Positions 29,213 through 37,753 of a stretch of DNA of 49,620 nt are shown here, one piece after another. How positions within the stretch are numbered: the first letter of the stretch is position 1; each line of letters opens with the position of its first letter. Where the stretch lies: contig NZ_FRFF01000077.1 in the NCBI RefSeq assembly GCF_900143625.1, positions 1 to 49,620 on the forward strand, in the 5' to 3' direction. This stretch comes from Nocardiopsis sp. JB363. GTDB lineage: Bacteria; Actinomycetota; Actinomycetes; Streptosporangiales; Streptosporangiaceae. The notes under the pieces were generated by a model that saw only the letters and a program-made list of their open reading frames with translations, was not told the DNA's origin and ran no database searches. The translations under genes and the position numbers were made by a program.

Positions 29213-30540
29213 GGGAACTCCGCTCTCAACCTCGTGGGGCCGCCCGGGGGGCTGGACAACCAGATCCTGCCACCGACGACGGCGACCCGGTCGGCGAGTC
29301 CGGTCAACCCGGTGCCGCCCTCGGGGTCGGCGCCGCCCCGGCCGTCGTCGATGGTCTCCAACACCAGGGTGTCCCCCTCCAAGCGGGTGTTCAGCCGGAC
29401 CTCGGTGGCCTCGGCGTGTTTGGCGACGTTGGTGAGTGACTCGGCGGCCACGTAGTACGCGGCGCTCTCCAGGTGCGGGGGCGGCCTGCGCGGCAGGTCG
29501 ACGCGGACTCGGGAGGGAACGGGGGAGCGGTCGGCCAGTTCGGGCAGGGCCGCGGCCAACCCACGGTCGCTGAGCACCTTGGGGTGGATGCCGTGCACGA
29601 TCTCGCGCAGTGATCCGATGATCTCCTTGGCCTGCCCGTGGACCTGGATCAGGGCGCGTTCCATTCCGCTGCCCGCCGGCGCGTCCATCCTGGCCAGGTC
29701 CAGGCGCATCGCCAGGGAGATCAGTTGTTGCTGAGCGCCGTCGTGCAGGTCGCGTTCGATGCGTCGACGTTCGGTCTCGAAGGCGTCCACCAGGCGGGCA
29801 CGCGAACGGGTGACCTCGACCAGTTCCGAACGCAGCTCCTCGGTCTCCCCGCGTCCGCTGAGCAGGGTCCTGGCGACCATGGCGTGCACGCCCGCCGCCG
29901 GGGTGCACACGTAGGGGGTGATCAGCAACAGGAGTATCCCGGGCGCCACCAGGGGCAGGGCGGTGAGCGGGTCGTCGAAGTGCCACCACCCGAGGGCGAC
30001 GGTCTCCCCGAACAGGGGGATGAGCGGGCTGACGACCAGGAACGCGCCCATGACGGGGAAGAGGAACAGCAGCGACCAGGTCAGGCCGTCCAACAGCAGG
30101 ACCAGCAGGAGCAGGTAGCCGAATTCGCGCCAGGTGGCGGCCTCGGTGTAGCGGACCCGCATCCGTTGCCACAGGCCGGGACCGGTGGCCCGGTGCCCGT
30201 GGTCGATCGGTGGGTGGACCAGACGTAGTCGCCATCGTTCGACCGGTGCGACCAACAGGGCGACGAAGGGGCCGCCGAGCAGCAATAGGACCGCCCCGAA
30301 CAGCGACAGGGCGGCCAGGGTCCAGGCCCCTTGTGGTTCGCCCAGGGCCAGCGCCTCCAGACGTTCGCCGAGCAGGATCAACGGCATCCCGAAGGGGAAC
30401 AGCACCAACGCGGCCAGAGGTGCCGTCACCAACGTGCCGACCAGGTGACCCAGACTCCGCCACGGCCAGGACGACCACAGGAAGCCCCTGCTCCGCATGG
30501 CTTCCAGGGCGGTGCGGGGCAGCGGTGACGGTGTACTCAC
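29194..30540 (-). CDS. NarL-family sensor histidine kinase
   Basis: 448 residues. About six hydrophobic helices in the first 230 residues form a membrane sensor of the DUF-type seen in actinobacteria, with no large extracellular domain. Then HisKA_3 with the phosphorylated H266 in RRRIERDLHDGAQQQLISLAMRL, and a HATPase domain ending ETIDDGRGGADPEGGTGLTGLADRVAVVGG (N box SLTNVAKHA). It phosphorylates the regulator encoded just downstream. The GTG start has no Shine-Dalgarno; -10 TAGCTT (30552-30547 on minus) lies 6 nt upstream, so the transcript is probably leaderless. The stimulus is unknown. Confidence 0.9.
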   Translation of the reverse strand: MSTPSPLPRTALEAMRSRGFLWSSWPWRSLGHLVGTLVTAPLAALVLFPFGMPLILLGERLEALALGEPQGAWTLAALSLFGAVLLLLGGPFVALLVAPVERWRLRLVHPPIDHGHRATGPGLWQRMRVRYTEAATWREFGYLLLLVLLLDGLTWSLLFLFPVMGAFLVVSPLIPLFGETVALGWWHFDDPLTALPLVAPGILLLLITPYVCTPAAGVHAMVARTLLSGRGETEELRSELVEVTRSRARLVDAFETERRRIERDLHDGAQQQLISLAMRLDLARMDAPAGSGMERALIQVHGQAKEIIGSLREIVHGIHPKVLSDRGLAAALPELADRSPVPSRVRVDLPRRPPPHLESAAYYVAAESLTNVAKHAEATEVRLNTRLEGDTLVLETIDDGRGGADPEGGTGLTGLADRVAVVGGRIWLSSPPGGPTRLRAEFPCPPFE

Positions 30541-30648
30541 CCCGACAAGCTACGGGACCACCGGTGCCGGGTGAAGCGGGCACGACCCACCTCCGACTAC
30601 AGGCACGCCCTACCGGGTGGTCCGTTCCAGGGCGTGGCACGAGTTGGG

Positions 30649-30667
30649 AATGAAAACGGTTATCATT
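30649..30667 (+). promoter_or_regulatory. Zur box
   Basis: AATGAAAACGGTTATCATT is a 9-1-9 inverted repeat with one mismatch. It closely resembles actinobacterial Zur operators (TGAAAATNATTTTCA-like). It lies 35 bp before the start of zinc-free L33, exactly the regulon expected for Zur. TATCAT within it may be the -10, so bound Zur would block RNA polymerase. Confidence 0.85.
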
Positions 30668-30701
30668 TGGTTGACGGAGATCGAGCCCCGAGGAGGCGCA
30701 C

Positions 30702-30866
30702 ATGGCACGCAACGACGCACGGCCCATCATCAAGCTCAAGTCCACCGAGGGCACCGGGACCACCTACGTGACCCGCAAGAGCCGCCGCAATACCCCGGAC
30801 CGCTTGGTCCTGCGCAAGTACGACCCCAAGCTGCGCCGTCACGTCGAGTTCCGCGAGGAACGCTGA
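30702..30866 (+). CDS. rpmG: Zinc-independent ribosomal protein L33
   Basis: 54 residues, [17 protein letters not shown]..., the complete L33. It has no Cys at all, so it is the C-minus form that lacks the zinc ribbon CXXC pairs. The start has a perfect AGGAGG. Downstream by 27 bp is the equally Cys-free L31, and upstream is a Zur box. In actinobacteria these paralogues replace the zinc-containing ribosomal proteins during zinc starvation and release zinc for other uses. Confidence 0.95.
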   Translation: MARNDARPIIKLKSTEGTGTTYVTRKSRRNTPDRLVLRKYDPKLRRHVEFREER

Positions 30867-30893
30867 CCCGGCCCACGCGAAAGAGAGACCCGC

Positions 30894-31139
30894 ATGAAAC
30901 ACGGAATGCACCCCGAATACCGACCCGTCGTCTTCCGGGACAAGGGCGCCGACCTCGCCTTCCTCACCCGGTCCACCGTGACCGGTGAGAAGACCATCGA
31001 ATGGGAGGACGGCAACACCTACCCGCTCGTCGACGTCGAGATCTCCAGCGCCAGTCACCCCTTCTACACCGGCAACGCCCGCGTGGTGGACACCGCCGGA
31101 CGGGTGGAGCGCTTCCAGCGCCGCTACGGACGCGGATGA
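30894..31139 (+). CDS. rpmE2: Zinc-independent (type B) ribosomal protein L31
   Basis: 81 residues. [29 protein letters not shown] and the [33 protein letters not shown] end are the type B L31 pattern. The CXXC zinc motif of type A is absent. It shares the Zur-controlled transcript with the L33 gene and ends before a strong hairpin terminator. AGAGAG precedes the start at normal spacing. Confidence 0.95.
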   Translation: MKHGMHPEYRPVVFRDKGADLAFLTRSTVTGEKTIEWEDGNTYPLVDVEISSASHPFYTGNARVVDTAGRVERFQRRYGRG

Positions 31140-31157
31140 TCCGACACCCCGCGCTCA

Positions 31158-31187
31158 TCGGGGCCCGGTCCGCCGACCGGGCCCCGA
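31158..31187 (+). terminator. Terminator of the rpmG-rpmE2 operon
   Basis: A perfect 13-bp stem, tcggggcccggtc (31158-31170) with gaccgggccccga (31175-31187), and a 4-nt loop, 18 bp after rpmE2. Confidence 0.8.
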
Positions 31188-31278
31188 CGCACGCGCGCCT
31201 TCGCCCGCACGCCGGGCCATGGGCGAAACACCCCCACCCCTGAACACCGCACCGCCGGGAGTCGGGCAGGCTTGAGGG

Positions 31279-33678
31279 GTGACCACATCCCCGACCGATA
31301 CCTCGGCCGCCACCCCCGGCCGCCTCACCGCCCGCGCCCCGCGCAGACCCGTCGACCTGCTCATCGGGTTCGCCGGGCTGCTCCTGATCTTCGCGGTCCT
31401 GATCCTGGTCAGCGACGCCATGGCCGAGGGCGGGCCCACCGACGACGCCTCCCAGCTGCGCGCGGTGATCCCGCCCGGGCTGCTCTTCACCGTCGCGGTG
31501 AGCGCCAATCTCCTGCTGCTCGTCCTGGTCTGCTACGTCGTCCTGCGCACCCTGATCACCTGGGGCGTGCGCGACCTGCTGCGCCCGATCGTCGCGGCGG
31601 TGTCCGCCTACGGCATGGCCTCCTGGGTCAACGCGCAGCTGAAGACCGCCACCATCGGCGCCGCGCCGCTGCCCGGACTGCCCGATGAGGTCCTCACCGC
31701 CACCACCCTCGGTTACGTGGCCGCGGGAATCGCCTTCACCCGCACCATGCCCGCCGGGCAGCCCCGGGTCCGCTCCCTGCTGTGGGGCACCAACACCGTG
31801 GTCGCCGTCACCTCGGTCACGGCGGGCGTCAGCAGTATCCTCGCCGTCCTCTTCACCGTCCTCGTCGGCCTGACCTTCGCGTCCCTGGCCCGCTACGCGG
31901 TCGGCAGGAGGGTCCCGCCTCCCGCCACCGGCCGCGCCCTCGACGAACTCGACCGCTTCGGCCTGACCGCCGACCGGATCCTCTCCGACGGCACCGACGA
32001 GGACGGGGACCCCCGCTTCCTGGCCGACCTCGCCGACGGCCGCCGCGTGGAACTCACCGTCCTCGGATCCGAGAACACCAGGGGGTTCTGGAGACGCCTG
32101 CGCGACCTGCTCCTCCTGCGCGGCCCGGTCGCCCCGCGCATCCTCTACGGGGTCCGCAGACGCGCCGAACACACCGCCCTGATGAGCGCGGCCGTCCGCG
32201 ACGCGGGGGTCCCGGCCCCCCGGATCCTGGCTCTGGGCGAACTCTCCCCGGGCACCGTGCTGCTGGCCCGCGAACGCTCGCATATCCGCGGCCTGGACAC
32301 CCTCGAACCCGAACAGGTCACCGACACCCTCCTCGCCGACCTGTGGGAGATCCTGGGCGCACTGCACCGACGCCGCGTCGCCCACGGCGACCTCCACGGG
32401 GCCACGGTCGGTGTCCGCGACGACGGCTCCGAGGGCCCACCGACCGCCGTCCTGACCGGGTTCGACCACGGCTCGGTGGCCGCGGCCCAACTGCGCACCT
32501 CCCTGGACACCGCCGCCATGCTCACCCTGCTGGCACTGCGCGTGGGCGTGGAACGCGCCGTCGCCTCGGCGGTGCGCGCCTTGGGCGTGGAGACCACCGC
32601 GGCCGTACTACCGCTGTTGCAACCCCCCGGTCTGCCGCACCGGCTGCGCTCCGAACTGCGCCGCGCCGACCGGGCGCTGCTGGGTCGGCTCCGCGCCCAC
32701 TTGGCCGCGTTGGCCCCCGAGGCCCCCGCCGAGCCCGCTCGTCTGGAACGGATGCGGCCGCGCACCATCGTCAGCGTCGTGGTCGTCACCGTCGTCGGGC
32801 TGGTCCTCGTCTACCAGCTCGCCGGCGTCGATCTGGCCACCATCCGCCACGCCGACCCACTGTGGGCCCTGGCCGCGTTCGCCATGGCCACCTCCTGCAT
32901 GATCGCCGCCGCCATGGTGCTGGTCGGGTTCGTGCCCGCGCCGCTGCCCTGGTGGCGCACCGTCCTGGCGCAGTACGCGGCCTCGTTCGTGCGGATCGCC
33001 GCCCCCGCCGGGTTGGGGTCGATCGCGATCAACAGCCGGTTCGTCATCAAGGCGGGCGTGCCCACTTCCCTGGCGCTGTCCGCGGTCGGCCTCACCCAGT
33101 TGGTGGGCTTCCTGATCCACGTCCCCCTGCTGCTGGTCTGCGCCTACCTCACCGGTACCTCCTACTGGACGGGCTTCTCCCCTTCACCGACCGTCGCCGT
33201 CATCAGTGTCCTGGGCACCGCCATGGTGGCCGCGGTCCTGCTGCACCCTCGTATGCGCCGGGCCGTGGCCGAACGCCTGCGCCCCTACCTGAGCGGGGTC
33301 CTGCCCCGTCTACTGGACATGCTCCAACGCCCGATGAGTCTGTTGCTCGGGGTCGGCGGCACCCTGCTGCTCACCGTCGCCTTCGTGCTGTGCCTGCACT
33401 TCTCCGTCCTGGCGTTCGCGGGCCCCGAGGTCCAGGTGAGCCTGGTCGCCGTCGCCGTGGTGTTCCTGGCCGGCAACGCCATCGGATCGGCCGCGCCCAC
33501 CCCGGGCGGCCTGGGAGCGGTGGAGGTCGCGCTCATCGGCGGACTCACCGCGGTGGCGGGGGTTCCGGCCGCGGTGGCACTGCCCGCGGTGCTGCTGTTC
33601 CGAGTGCTGACGTTCTGGTTCCCGGTCCTGCCCGGTTGGTTGGCCTTCAGCCACCTCCAGCGCCACGAGGCCATCTGA
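31279..33678 (+). CDS. Flippase-like membrane protein with pseudokinase domain
   Basis: 799 residues. An N-terminal block of five or six helices (about 25-210) is followed by a kinase-like cytoplasmic domain (about 215-480), then an LPG_synthase_TM/TIGR00374-type flippase domain of eight or so helices (about 495-799) with the characteristic AAPAGLGSIAINSRF and GSAAPTPGGLGAVEVALIGGL motifs. In the kinase-like domain the catalytic loop reads HGDLHGATV (Asn position is Thr) and the DFG position reads TGFDHG (Asp to Gly). Metal-binding residues are therefore lost and it is probably a pseudokinase. The family includes lipid flippases and aminoacyl-phospholipid synthases; this one lacks the synthase domain. 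The GTG has GAGG very close; a leaderless start from CAGGCT is possible. Confidence 0.82.
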   Translation: MTTSPTDTSAATPGRLTARAPRRPVDLLIGFAGLLLIFAVLILVSDAMAEGGPTDDASQLRAVIPPGLLFTVAVSANLLLLVLVCYVVLRTLITWGVRDLLRPIVAAVSAYGMASWVNAQLKTATIGAAPLPGLPDEVLTATTLGYVAAGIAFTRTMPAGQPRVRSLLWGTNTVVAVTSVTAGVSSILAVLFTVLVGLTFASLARYAVGRRVPPPATGRALDELDRFGLTADRILSDGTDEDGDPRFLADLADGRRVELTVLGSENTRGFWRRLRDLLLLRGPVAPRILYGVRRRAEHTALMSAAVRDAGVPAPRILALGELSPGTVLLARERSHIRGLDTLEPEQVTDTLLADLWEILGALHRRRVAHGDLHGATVGVRDDGSEGPPTAVLTGFDHGSVAAAQLRTSLDTAAMLTLLALRVGVERAVASAVRALGVETTAAVLPLLQPPGLPHRLRSELRRADRALLGRLRAHLAALAPEAPAEPARLERMRPRTIVSVVVVTVVGLVLVYQLAGVDLATIRHADPLWALAAFAMATSCMIAAAMVLVGFVPAPLPWWRTVLAQYAASFVRIAAPAGLGSIAINSRFVIKAGVPTSLALSAVGLTQLVGFLIHVPLLLVCAYLTGTSYWTGFSPSPTVAVISVLGTAMVAAVLLHPRMRRAVAERLRPYLSGVLPRLLDMLQRPMSLLLGVGGTLLLTVAFVLCLHFSVLAFAGPEVQVSLVAVAVVFLAGNAIGSAAPTPGGLGAVEVALIGGLTAVAGVPAAVALPAVLLFRVLTFWFPVLPGWLAFSHLQRHEAI

Positions 33679-33680
33679 GC

Positions 33681-34772
33681 TCAGGTCAGCAGCAGGACGC
33701 CCAGGAACAGCAGGAGGCCCACCAGGACGACGATGGTGACCTGGTAGCGATGCCGGATCGCTCCCTCGGACAAGGTCGGATGAGGGGGCGCGTGGAGCAG
33801 GGTGGCCTGTGGCTCGGTCGGTTCGGGGTGTTGCGGGGCGGTGGCCTCGACCAGTCCGGCCCCGGTCGCCCCGACGATCGGCTCGGGTTCGGAAGGAACG
33901 TCGACGGTCTCGGGCACACCCAGGTGCCGGGGCGGCCAGGCGCGTTCCAAGGCCTGATCGGTGCACCGCCGCACCACCTGGACCGGGGTCGGCCGCAGCG
34001 CGGGATCGTGCGCCCAGCAGTCCCGGATCAGCGCGATCAGGTCCGTGGGCAGCCCGGACAGGATCTCCAGGGGCGGTGGCGAGATCAGCCTCATGAGGAT
34101 GCGCGGCTCGGAGGGACCGTCGAAGGGGCAGTGGCCGGTGGCCGCCTGAGCCAGGGTGGTCCCCAACGCGAACATGTCGGAGGCCGGGAAGAGCGCCGAC
34201 CCCTCCGCCTGTTCGGGCGACATGTACGGCAGTGTGCCGAACACGTGTCCGGTGCCGGTCATCGTGCTCCCCTCGGTGGGGCGGGCGATGCCGAAGTCGA
34301 TCACCCGGGGCCCGTCCGGCGCCAGGATGATGTTGCTCGGTTTGATGTCGCGGTGGATGAGGTCCCGGGTATGGATGGTGTGCAGGGCCTCGGCGAGAAG
34401 GGCGGCCAACGCGCGCAGGGACGCGGGGTCGAGCGGTCCGCGTTCGGCCAGCGCGTCCTTCAACGACGGCCCCGGGATGTGTTCGTAGGCGATCCACGGC
34501 CGTTCCGAGTGGGGGTCGCTGTCGACCACCTCGGCGGTGTACCGTCCGCCCACCCGCGAGGCGAGCTGGGCCTCACGGGCGAAGCGCGCCCGGTAGTCGG
34601 TGCCGTCCAACCGGTCGTCCTCCACCAGGGCCGAGCGCACCACCTTGACCACCACGTGGGTACCGTCGTCGGCCCGAGCCAGGTACACCTGACCCATGCC
34701 TCCGGTACCGAGCCGGTGGGTCAGTGGGTAAGGGCCGATCCGGTCGGGATCATAGGGCGTCAAGGGCAGCAC
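33681..34772 (-). CDS. Ser/Thr protein kinase with C-terminal membrane anchor
   Basis: 363 residues from a GTG with AAGGA 6 nt upstream. Kinase motifs are intact: glycine loop GTGGMGQV (22-29), K43 in VVVKVV, catalytic HRDIKPSN (D142, N147), DFGIA and the SPEQAEG activation segment. After the kinase domain a Pro/Glu-rich linker of about 70 residues leads to a single helix (TIVVLVGLLLFLGVLLLT) that ends the protein. There is no extracellular PASTA or other sensor, so signals must come from inside or through partners. It is convergent with the flippase-pseudokinase gene with only 2 bp between stops. The long frame to 34952 is not supported. Confidence 0.9.
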   Translation of the reverse strand: MLPLTPYDPDRIGPYPLTHRLGTGGMGQVYLARADDGTHVVVKVVRSALVEDDRLDGTDYRARFAREAQLASRVGGRYTAEVVDSDPHSERPWIAYEHIPGPSLKDALAERGPLDPASLRALAALLAEALHTIHTRDLIHRDIKPSNIILAPDGPRVIDFGIARPTEGSTMTGTGHVFGTLPYMSPEQAEGSALFPASDMFALGTTLAQAATGHCPFDGPSEPRILMRLISPPPLEILSGLPTDLIALIRDCWAHDPALRPTPVQVVRRCTDQALERAWPPRHLGVPETVDVPSEPEPIVGATGAGLVEATAPQHPEPTEPQATLLHAPPHPTLSEGAIRHRYQVTIVVLVGLLLFLGVLLLT

Positions 34773-34931
34773 ATCATGTCCTTCCTTGAGGACGTCACCC
34801 TCACGGTGTTCCCTTTTGGGGGCGTTCATCCCTTCCTGGTGGTGATCGTTCGGGATCCTTGCAACATCATTGCCGAAAAATTCGACTCCGATGGCGACTT
34901 CTTCGCAACCTCTTCCGGCCCGGGGCGGGAC

Positions 34932-34962
34932 TTGCGGTTGACGCGGCGTCAACGCCTACGGT
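34932..34962 (+). promoter_or_regulatory. MerR-type promoter with 19-bp spacer
   Basis: TTGCGG (34932-34937), a 19-bp spacer and TACGGT (34957-34962). The spacer is filled by the perfect palindrome gttgacgc-g-gcgtcaac (34937-34953). An over-long 19-bp spacer with a central dyad is the classical MerR-family arrangement, so the gene downstream is probably autoregulated. Confidence 0.75.
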
Positions 34963-35003
34963 CGTGCCGAGGCCGGACGGACCGGCCCGACGAAGGGAAC
35001 CCG

Positions 35004-35756
35004 ATGTCCTGGTCGATGGCGGAGGTCTGTCGCGGCAGCGGCGTGACCTCCCGGACCCTGCGCCATTACCACCACGTCGGCCTCCTGGAACCCGAGAGCG
35101 TGGGGTCCGGAGGACAACGCCACTACGGCGACCGTGAACTGCGCAGGCTCCAACGGATCCTGGTCATGCGCGAACTGGGGTTGGGGCTGGGCGACATTCG
35201 CCGCGCCCTGGACTCCGAACGCGACGAGGTCGCCGCGCTGCGGCGCCACCTGACCGACCTGGAGGCCGAACACGACCGGTTGGGTTCCCTCATCGAGACC
35301 GTGCGTCGCACCGTCGACGCCCTGGAAGGCGATGCAATGACCACCATTCGACCCGAGGAGCTCTTCGAGGGCTTCGACGTCGCCCACTACGACGACCGCG
35401 CACGCACACAGTGGCCGGAGCAGTGGGAGGAGGCCGGCGCCGCCGGTCGCGACCTGACCCCCGAGGAGGGGGAGCGGATGCGCGCCGAGACCGCGGCGCA
35501 GCTGGAGCGCATGGCCGCCCACCTGCGGGCGGGGCGCCCCGTCGATGACCCGACCGTGCGCGCGGAGGTCGCCGCCCACTACGAGGGTGTGTGCCGCATG
35601 TGGACCCCGGACGCCGGCGCGTTCGCCCAACTCGGGCGGGTCTACGCCGAGCCGGGCCCGTGGCGGGAGGTGTACGAGAGGGTGGCGCCCGGTCTGGCCG
35701 ACTACCAGTGCGAGGCCATGGCGGACTACGCCCGCCACGTCCTGGACGTTCCCTGA
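35004..35756 (+). CDS. MerR-family regulator with TipAS domain
   Basis: 250 residues. The winged-helix MerR domain is MSWSMAEVCRGSGVTSRTLRHYHHVGLLEPE..RHYGDRELRRLQRILVMRELGLGLGDIRRAL (1-75), then a coiled coil (about 76-110), then the TipAS drug-binding domain from about 115 (RPEELFEGFDVAHYDDRARTQWPEQWEEA) to the end (EPGPWREVYERVAPGLADYQCEAMADYARHVL). TipA homologues bind thiopeptides and other antibiotics, sometimes covalently through Cys, and activate resistance genes. The single Cys near the end, DYQCEAM, is a candidate. An internal ATG at 35337 before the TipAS part could yield a TipAS-only product, as in tipA. RBS GAAGGGA. Confidence 0.88.
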   Translation: MSWSMAEVCRGSGVTSRTLRHYHHVGLLEPESVGSGGQRHYGDRELRRLQRILVMRELGLGLGDIRRALDSERDEVAALRRHLTDLEAEHDRLGSLIETVRRTVDALEGDAMTTIRPEELFEGFDVAHYDDRARTQWPEQWEEAGAAGRDLTPEEGERMRAETAAQLERMAAHLRAGRPVDDPTVRAEVAAHYEGVCRMWTPDAGAFAQLGRVYAEPGPWREVYERVAPGLADYQCEAMADYARHVLDVP

Positions 35757-35776
35757 CCCGGCCGGAAGCGCGGTAG

Positions 35777-35807
35777 GCGGTCCCGGGGTGGGATACCCCG
35801 GGACCGC
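35777..35807. terminator. Bidirectional terminator
   Basis: A 13-bp perfect stem, gcggtcccggggt (35777-35789) with accccgggaccgc (35795-35807), and a 5-nt loop, between the convergent MerR and acyl-CoA dehydrogenase genes. Confidence 0.8.
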
Positions 35808-35814
35808 GGCGTGC

Positions 35815-37611
35815 TCAGAGGACGTCGGGGGACACGTCCAGGACGGTGCGGTCGCGGGAGGCGACCAGGTCGAACCAGGGCCCCGTCTCAGGCAGCTCGT
35901 GCCGGAAGAAGTAGGCGGCCGCGGCCCGCTTACCCTCGTAGAAGCCACCCTCCCGACCGTGCGCGGCGACCAGCTGCTCCAACCAGAGCCAGGCGACCAC
36001 GACGTGCCCCACGGCCTCCAGATAGGGGGTCGCGTTGGCCAGCGCCACCGCCGGGTCGCCCTCGGCCCACGCCGCGGTGGCGGTCTCCGCGGTGCGCGCC
36101 AGGGCGGCCTCCAACAGTTCGGCGTATTCGGCCTCGACCCCGCCCAGCCCCCGGGCGGCGGACACGGTGGCGCTCGCGGTCTCCACCAACAGCGCCAACC
36201 GGGAACCGCCGTCGGCCACGACCTTGCGACCCAACAGGTCCAGTGCCTGGATGCCGTGGGTGCCCTCGTGGATGGCGTTGAGCCGGTTGTCCCGGTAGTG
36301 CTGCTCCACGTCGTACTCGCGGGTGTAGCCGTAGCCGCCGTGGACCTGGATGGCCAGGCTGTTGGCCTCCAGGCACCACTGGGAGGGCCAGCTCTTGACG
36401 ATGGGGGTGAGCACGTCCAGCAGCAGCCCCGCCTCGCGCACCCGTTCGGGCGACTCGGCGCTGAGCTTGTCGTCCATCAGACGGGCGCAGTACAGCACCA
36501 GGGCCAGGGCCCCCTCCACGTAGCTCTTCTGCGCCAGCAGCATCCGCCGTACGTCGGTGTGCTCGATGATGGGGACCTGTGGCTCACGAGGGTCCTTCGC
36601 GCCCAGGGGGCGGCCCTGGAGGCGTTCGCGGGCGTAGGTCAGCGACTTCAGGTAACCGGTGTAGCCGACCGCCATCGCGCCGGCGCCCACCCCGATCCTG
36701 GCGCCGTCCATCATGTGGAACATGTAGCGCAGCCCCTGGTGGGGCTCGCCCACCAGATAGCCGACCGCGCCGGGCTCACCGCCCGGAGTGTGCTTGCCCT
36801 CGCCGAAGTTGAGCAGGGCGTTGACGGTGCCCCGGTAGCCCATCTTGTGGTTGAGGCCGGCCGGGACGACGTCGTTGCGCTCACCCGGGGTGCCGTCCTC
36901 GTTCACCAGGTGCTTGGGCACGATGAACAGCGAGATGCCCTTGACCCCGGGCGGGCCACCGGGGATCTTCGCCAGGACCAGGTGGACGATGTTCTCGGTC
37001 AGTTCGTGGTCGCCCGCGGAGATCCACATCTTGTTGCCGAAGAGGCGGTAGGCGCCGTCGCCGGCGGGTTCGGCGCGGGTGGTGATGTCCGACAGTGAGC
37101 TGCCGGCCTGGGGCTCGGACAGACACATGGTGCCGGTGTAGCGGCCCTCCACCATGGGGCGCACGAACGTCTCGATCTGTTCGGGGGTGCCGTATTCCAC
37201 GAGCAGGGCCGCGTTGCCCGAGGTGAGGAACGGGTAGGCGGAGGTGCCCAGGTTGGCGGCCTGGAAGTAGGCGTTGCAGGCACTGGAGACGACGCGGGGG
37301 ATCTGGTCGCCGCCCACGGAGGCGTCCATGGCGATGGAGGACAGGCCGGTCTCGGCGTAGACCTCCAAGGCCGTCTTGACCTCGGGGTCGACGTGGACGC
37401 GCTCGCCGTCGAAGTGGGGTTCTCGGGAGTCGTTGGTCTTGTTGTGCGGGGCGAAGTGGTCGGTGGCCACGCGTTCGGCCAGTTCCAGGGCGCCGTCGAA
37501 GGTCTCCCTGGAATGATCGGCGTACCGGGGGCGTCGGGTCAGGGCCTCGACGTCGAGCCACTCGTAGAGCAGGAACCGCAGGTCGCGCGCGGACAGCAGG
37601 GTGGACGCCAT
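35815..37611 (-). CDS. Acyl-CoA dehydrogenase (FadE5-like, about 600 residues)
   Basis: 598 residues from an ATG with GGAGG 6 nt upstream. Blocks: N-terminal helices; middle beta domain with TMCLSEPQAGSSLSDITTRAEP and KMWISAG; C-terminal helices with MMDGARIGVGAGAMAVGY; catalytic base E449 in NAIHEGTHGIQALDLLGRK; and the extra C-terminal domain (about 465-598) of the long acyl-CoA dehydrogenases. It oxidises acyl-CoA to trans-2-enoyl-CoA with FAD in fatty acid breakdown. A TetR-type palindrome (37632-37645) lies 21 bp upstream of the start, so it is probably repressed by an acyl-CoA-responsive TetR regulator encoded elsewhere. Divergent from aroQ. Confidence 0.92.
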   Translation of the reverse strand: MASTLLSARDLRFLLYEWLDVEALTRRPRYADHSRETFDGALELAERVATDHFAPHNKTNDSREPHFDGERVHVDPEVKTALEVYAETGLSSIAMDASVGGDQIPRVVSSACNAYFQAANLGTSAYPFLTSGNAALLVEYGTPEQIETFVRPMVEGRYTGTMCLSEPQAGSSLSDITTRAEPAGDGAYRLFGNKMWISAGDHELTENIVHLVLAKIPGGPPGVKGISLFIVPKHLVNEDGTPGERNDVVPAGLNHKMGYRGTVNALLNFGEGKHTPGGEPGAVGYLVGEPHQGLRYMFHMMDGARIGVGAGAMAVGYTGYLKSLTYARERLQGRPLGAKDPREPQVPIIEHTDVRRMLLAQKSYVEGALALVLYCARLMDDKLSAESPERVREAGLLLDVLTPIVKSWPSQWCLEANSLAIQVHGGYGYTREYDVEQHYRDNRLNAIHEGTHGIQALDLLGRKVVADGGSRLALLVETASATVSAARGLGGVEAEYAELLEAALARTAETATAAWAEGDPAVALANATPYLEAVGHVVVAWLWLEQLVAAHGREGGFYEGKRAAAAYFFRHELPETGPWFDLVASRDRTVLDVSPDVL

Positions 37612-37631
37612 GGGATGCCTCCAAAGTGAGA

Positions 37632-37648
37632 ACCGACTGGTCGGTATG
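37632..37648 (+). promoter_or_regulatory. TetR-type operator, copy 1
   Basis: ACCGACTGGTCGGT (37632-37645) is a perfect 6-2-6 dyad followed by ATG; the same 17 bp occur at 38238. This ACCGAC/GTCGGT form is common for TetR regulators of fatty-acid genes. It sits between the divergent acyl-CoA dehydrogenase and aroQ starts. Confidence 0.75.
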
Positions 37649-37753
37649 GTACCCGCCGCCGAGAACCCCACGCGCGCTCGGGGCCGCCCCGTGGAGACGG
37701 TCTACGCTGTTCCCAGCGAACACGCGATACCGGACACGACCAGGAAGACTCCG

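Noticed and set aside
31782..35756. 1324-residue open frame on the plus strand
   Set aside because: It spans the flippase gene out of frame, runs antisense to the Ser/Thr kinase and only its last 250 residues are a real protein (MerR-TipAS from 35004). The rest is high-GC chance coding.
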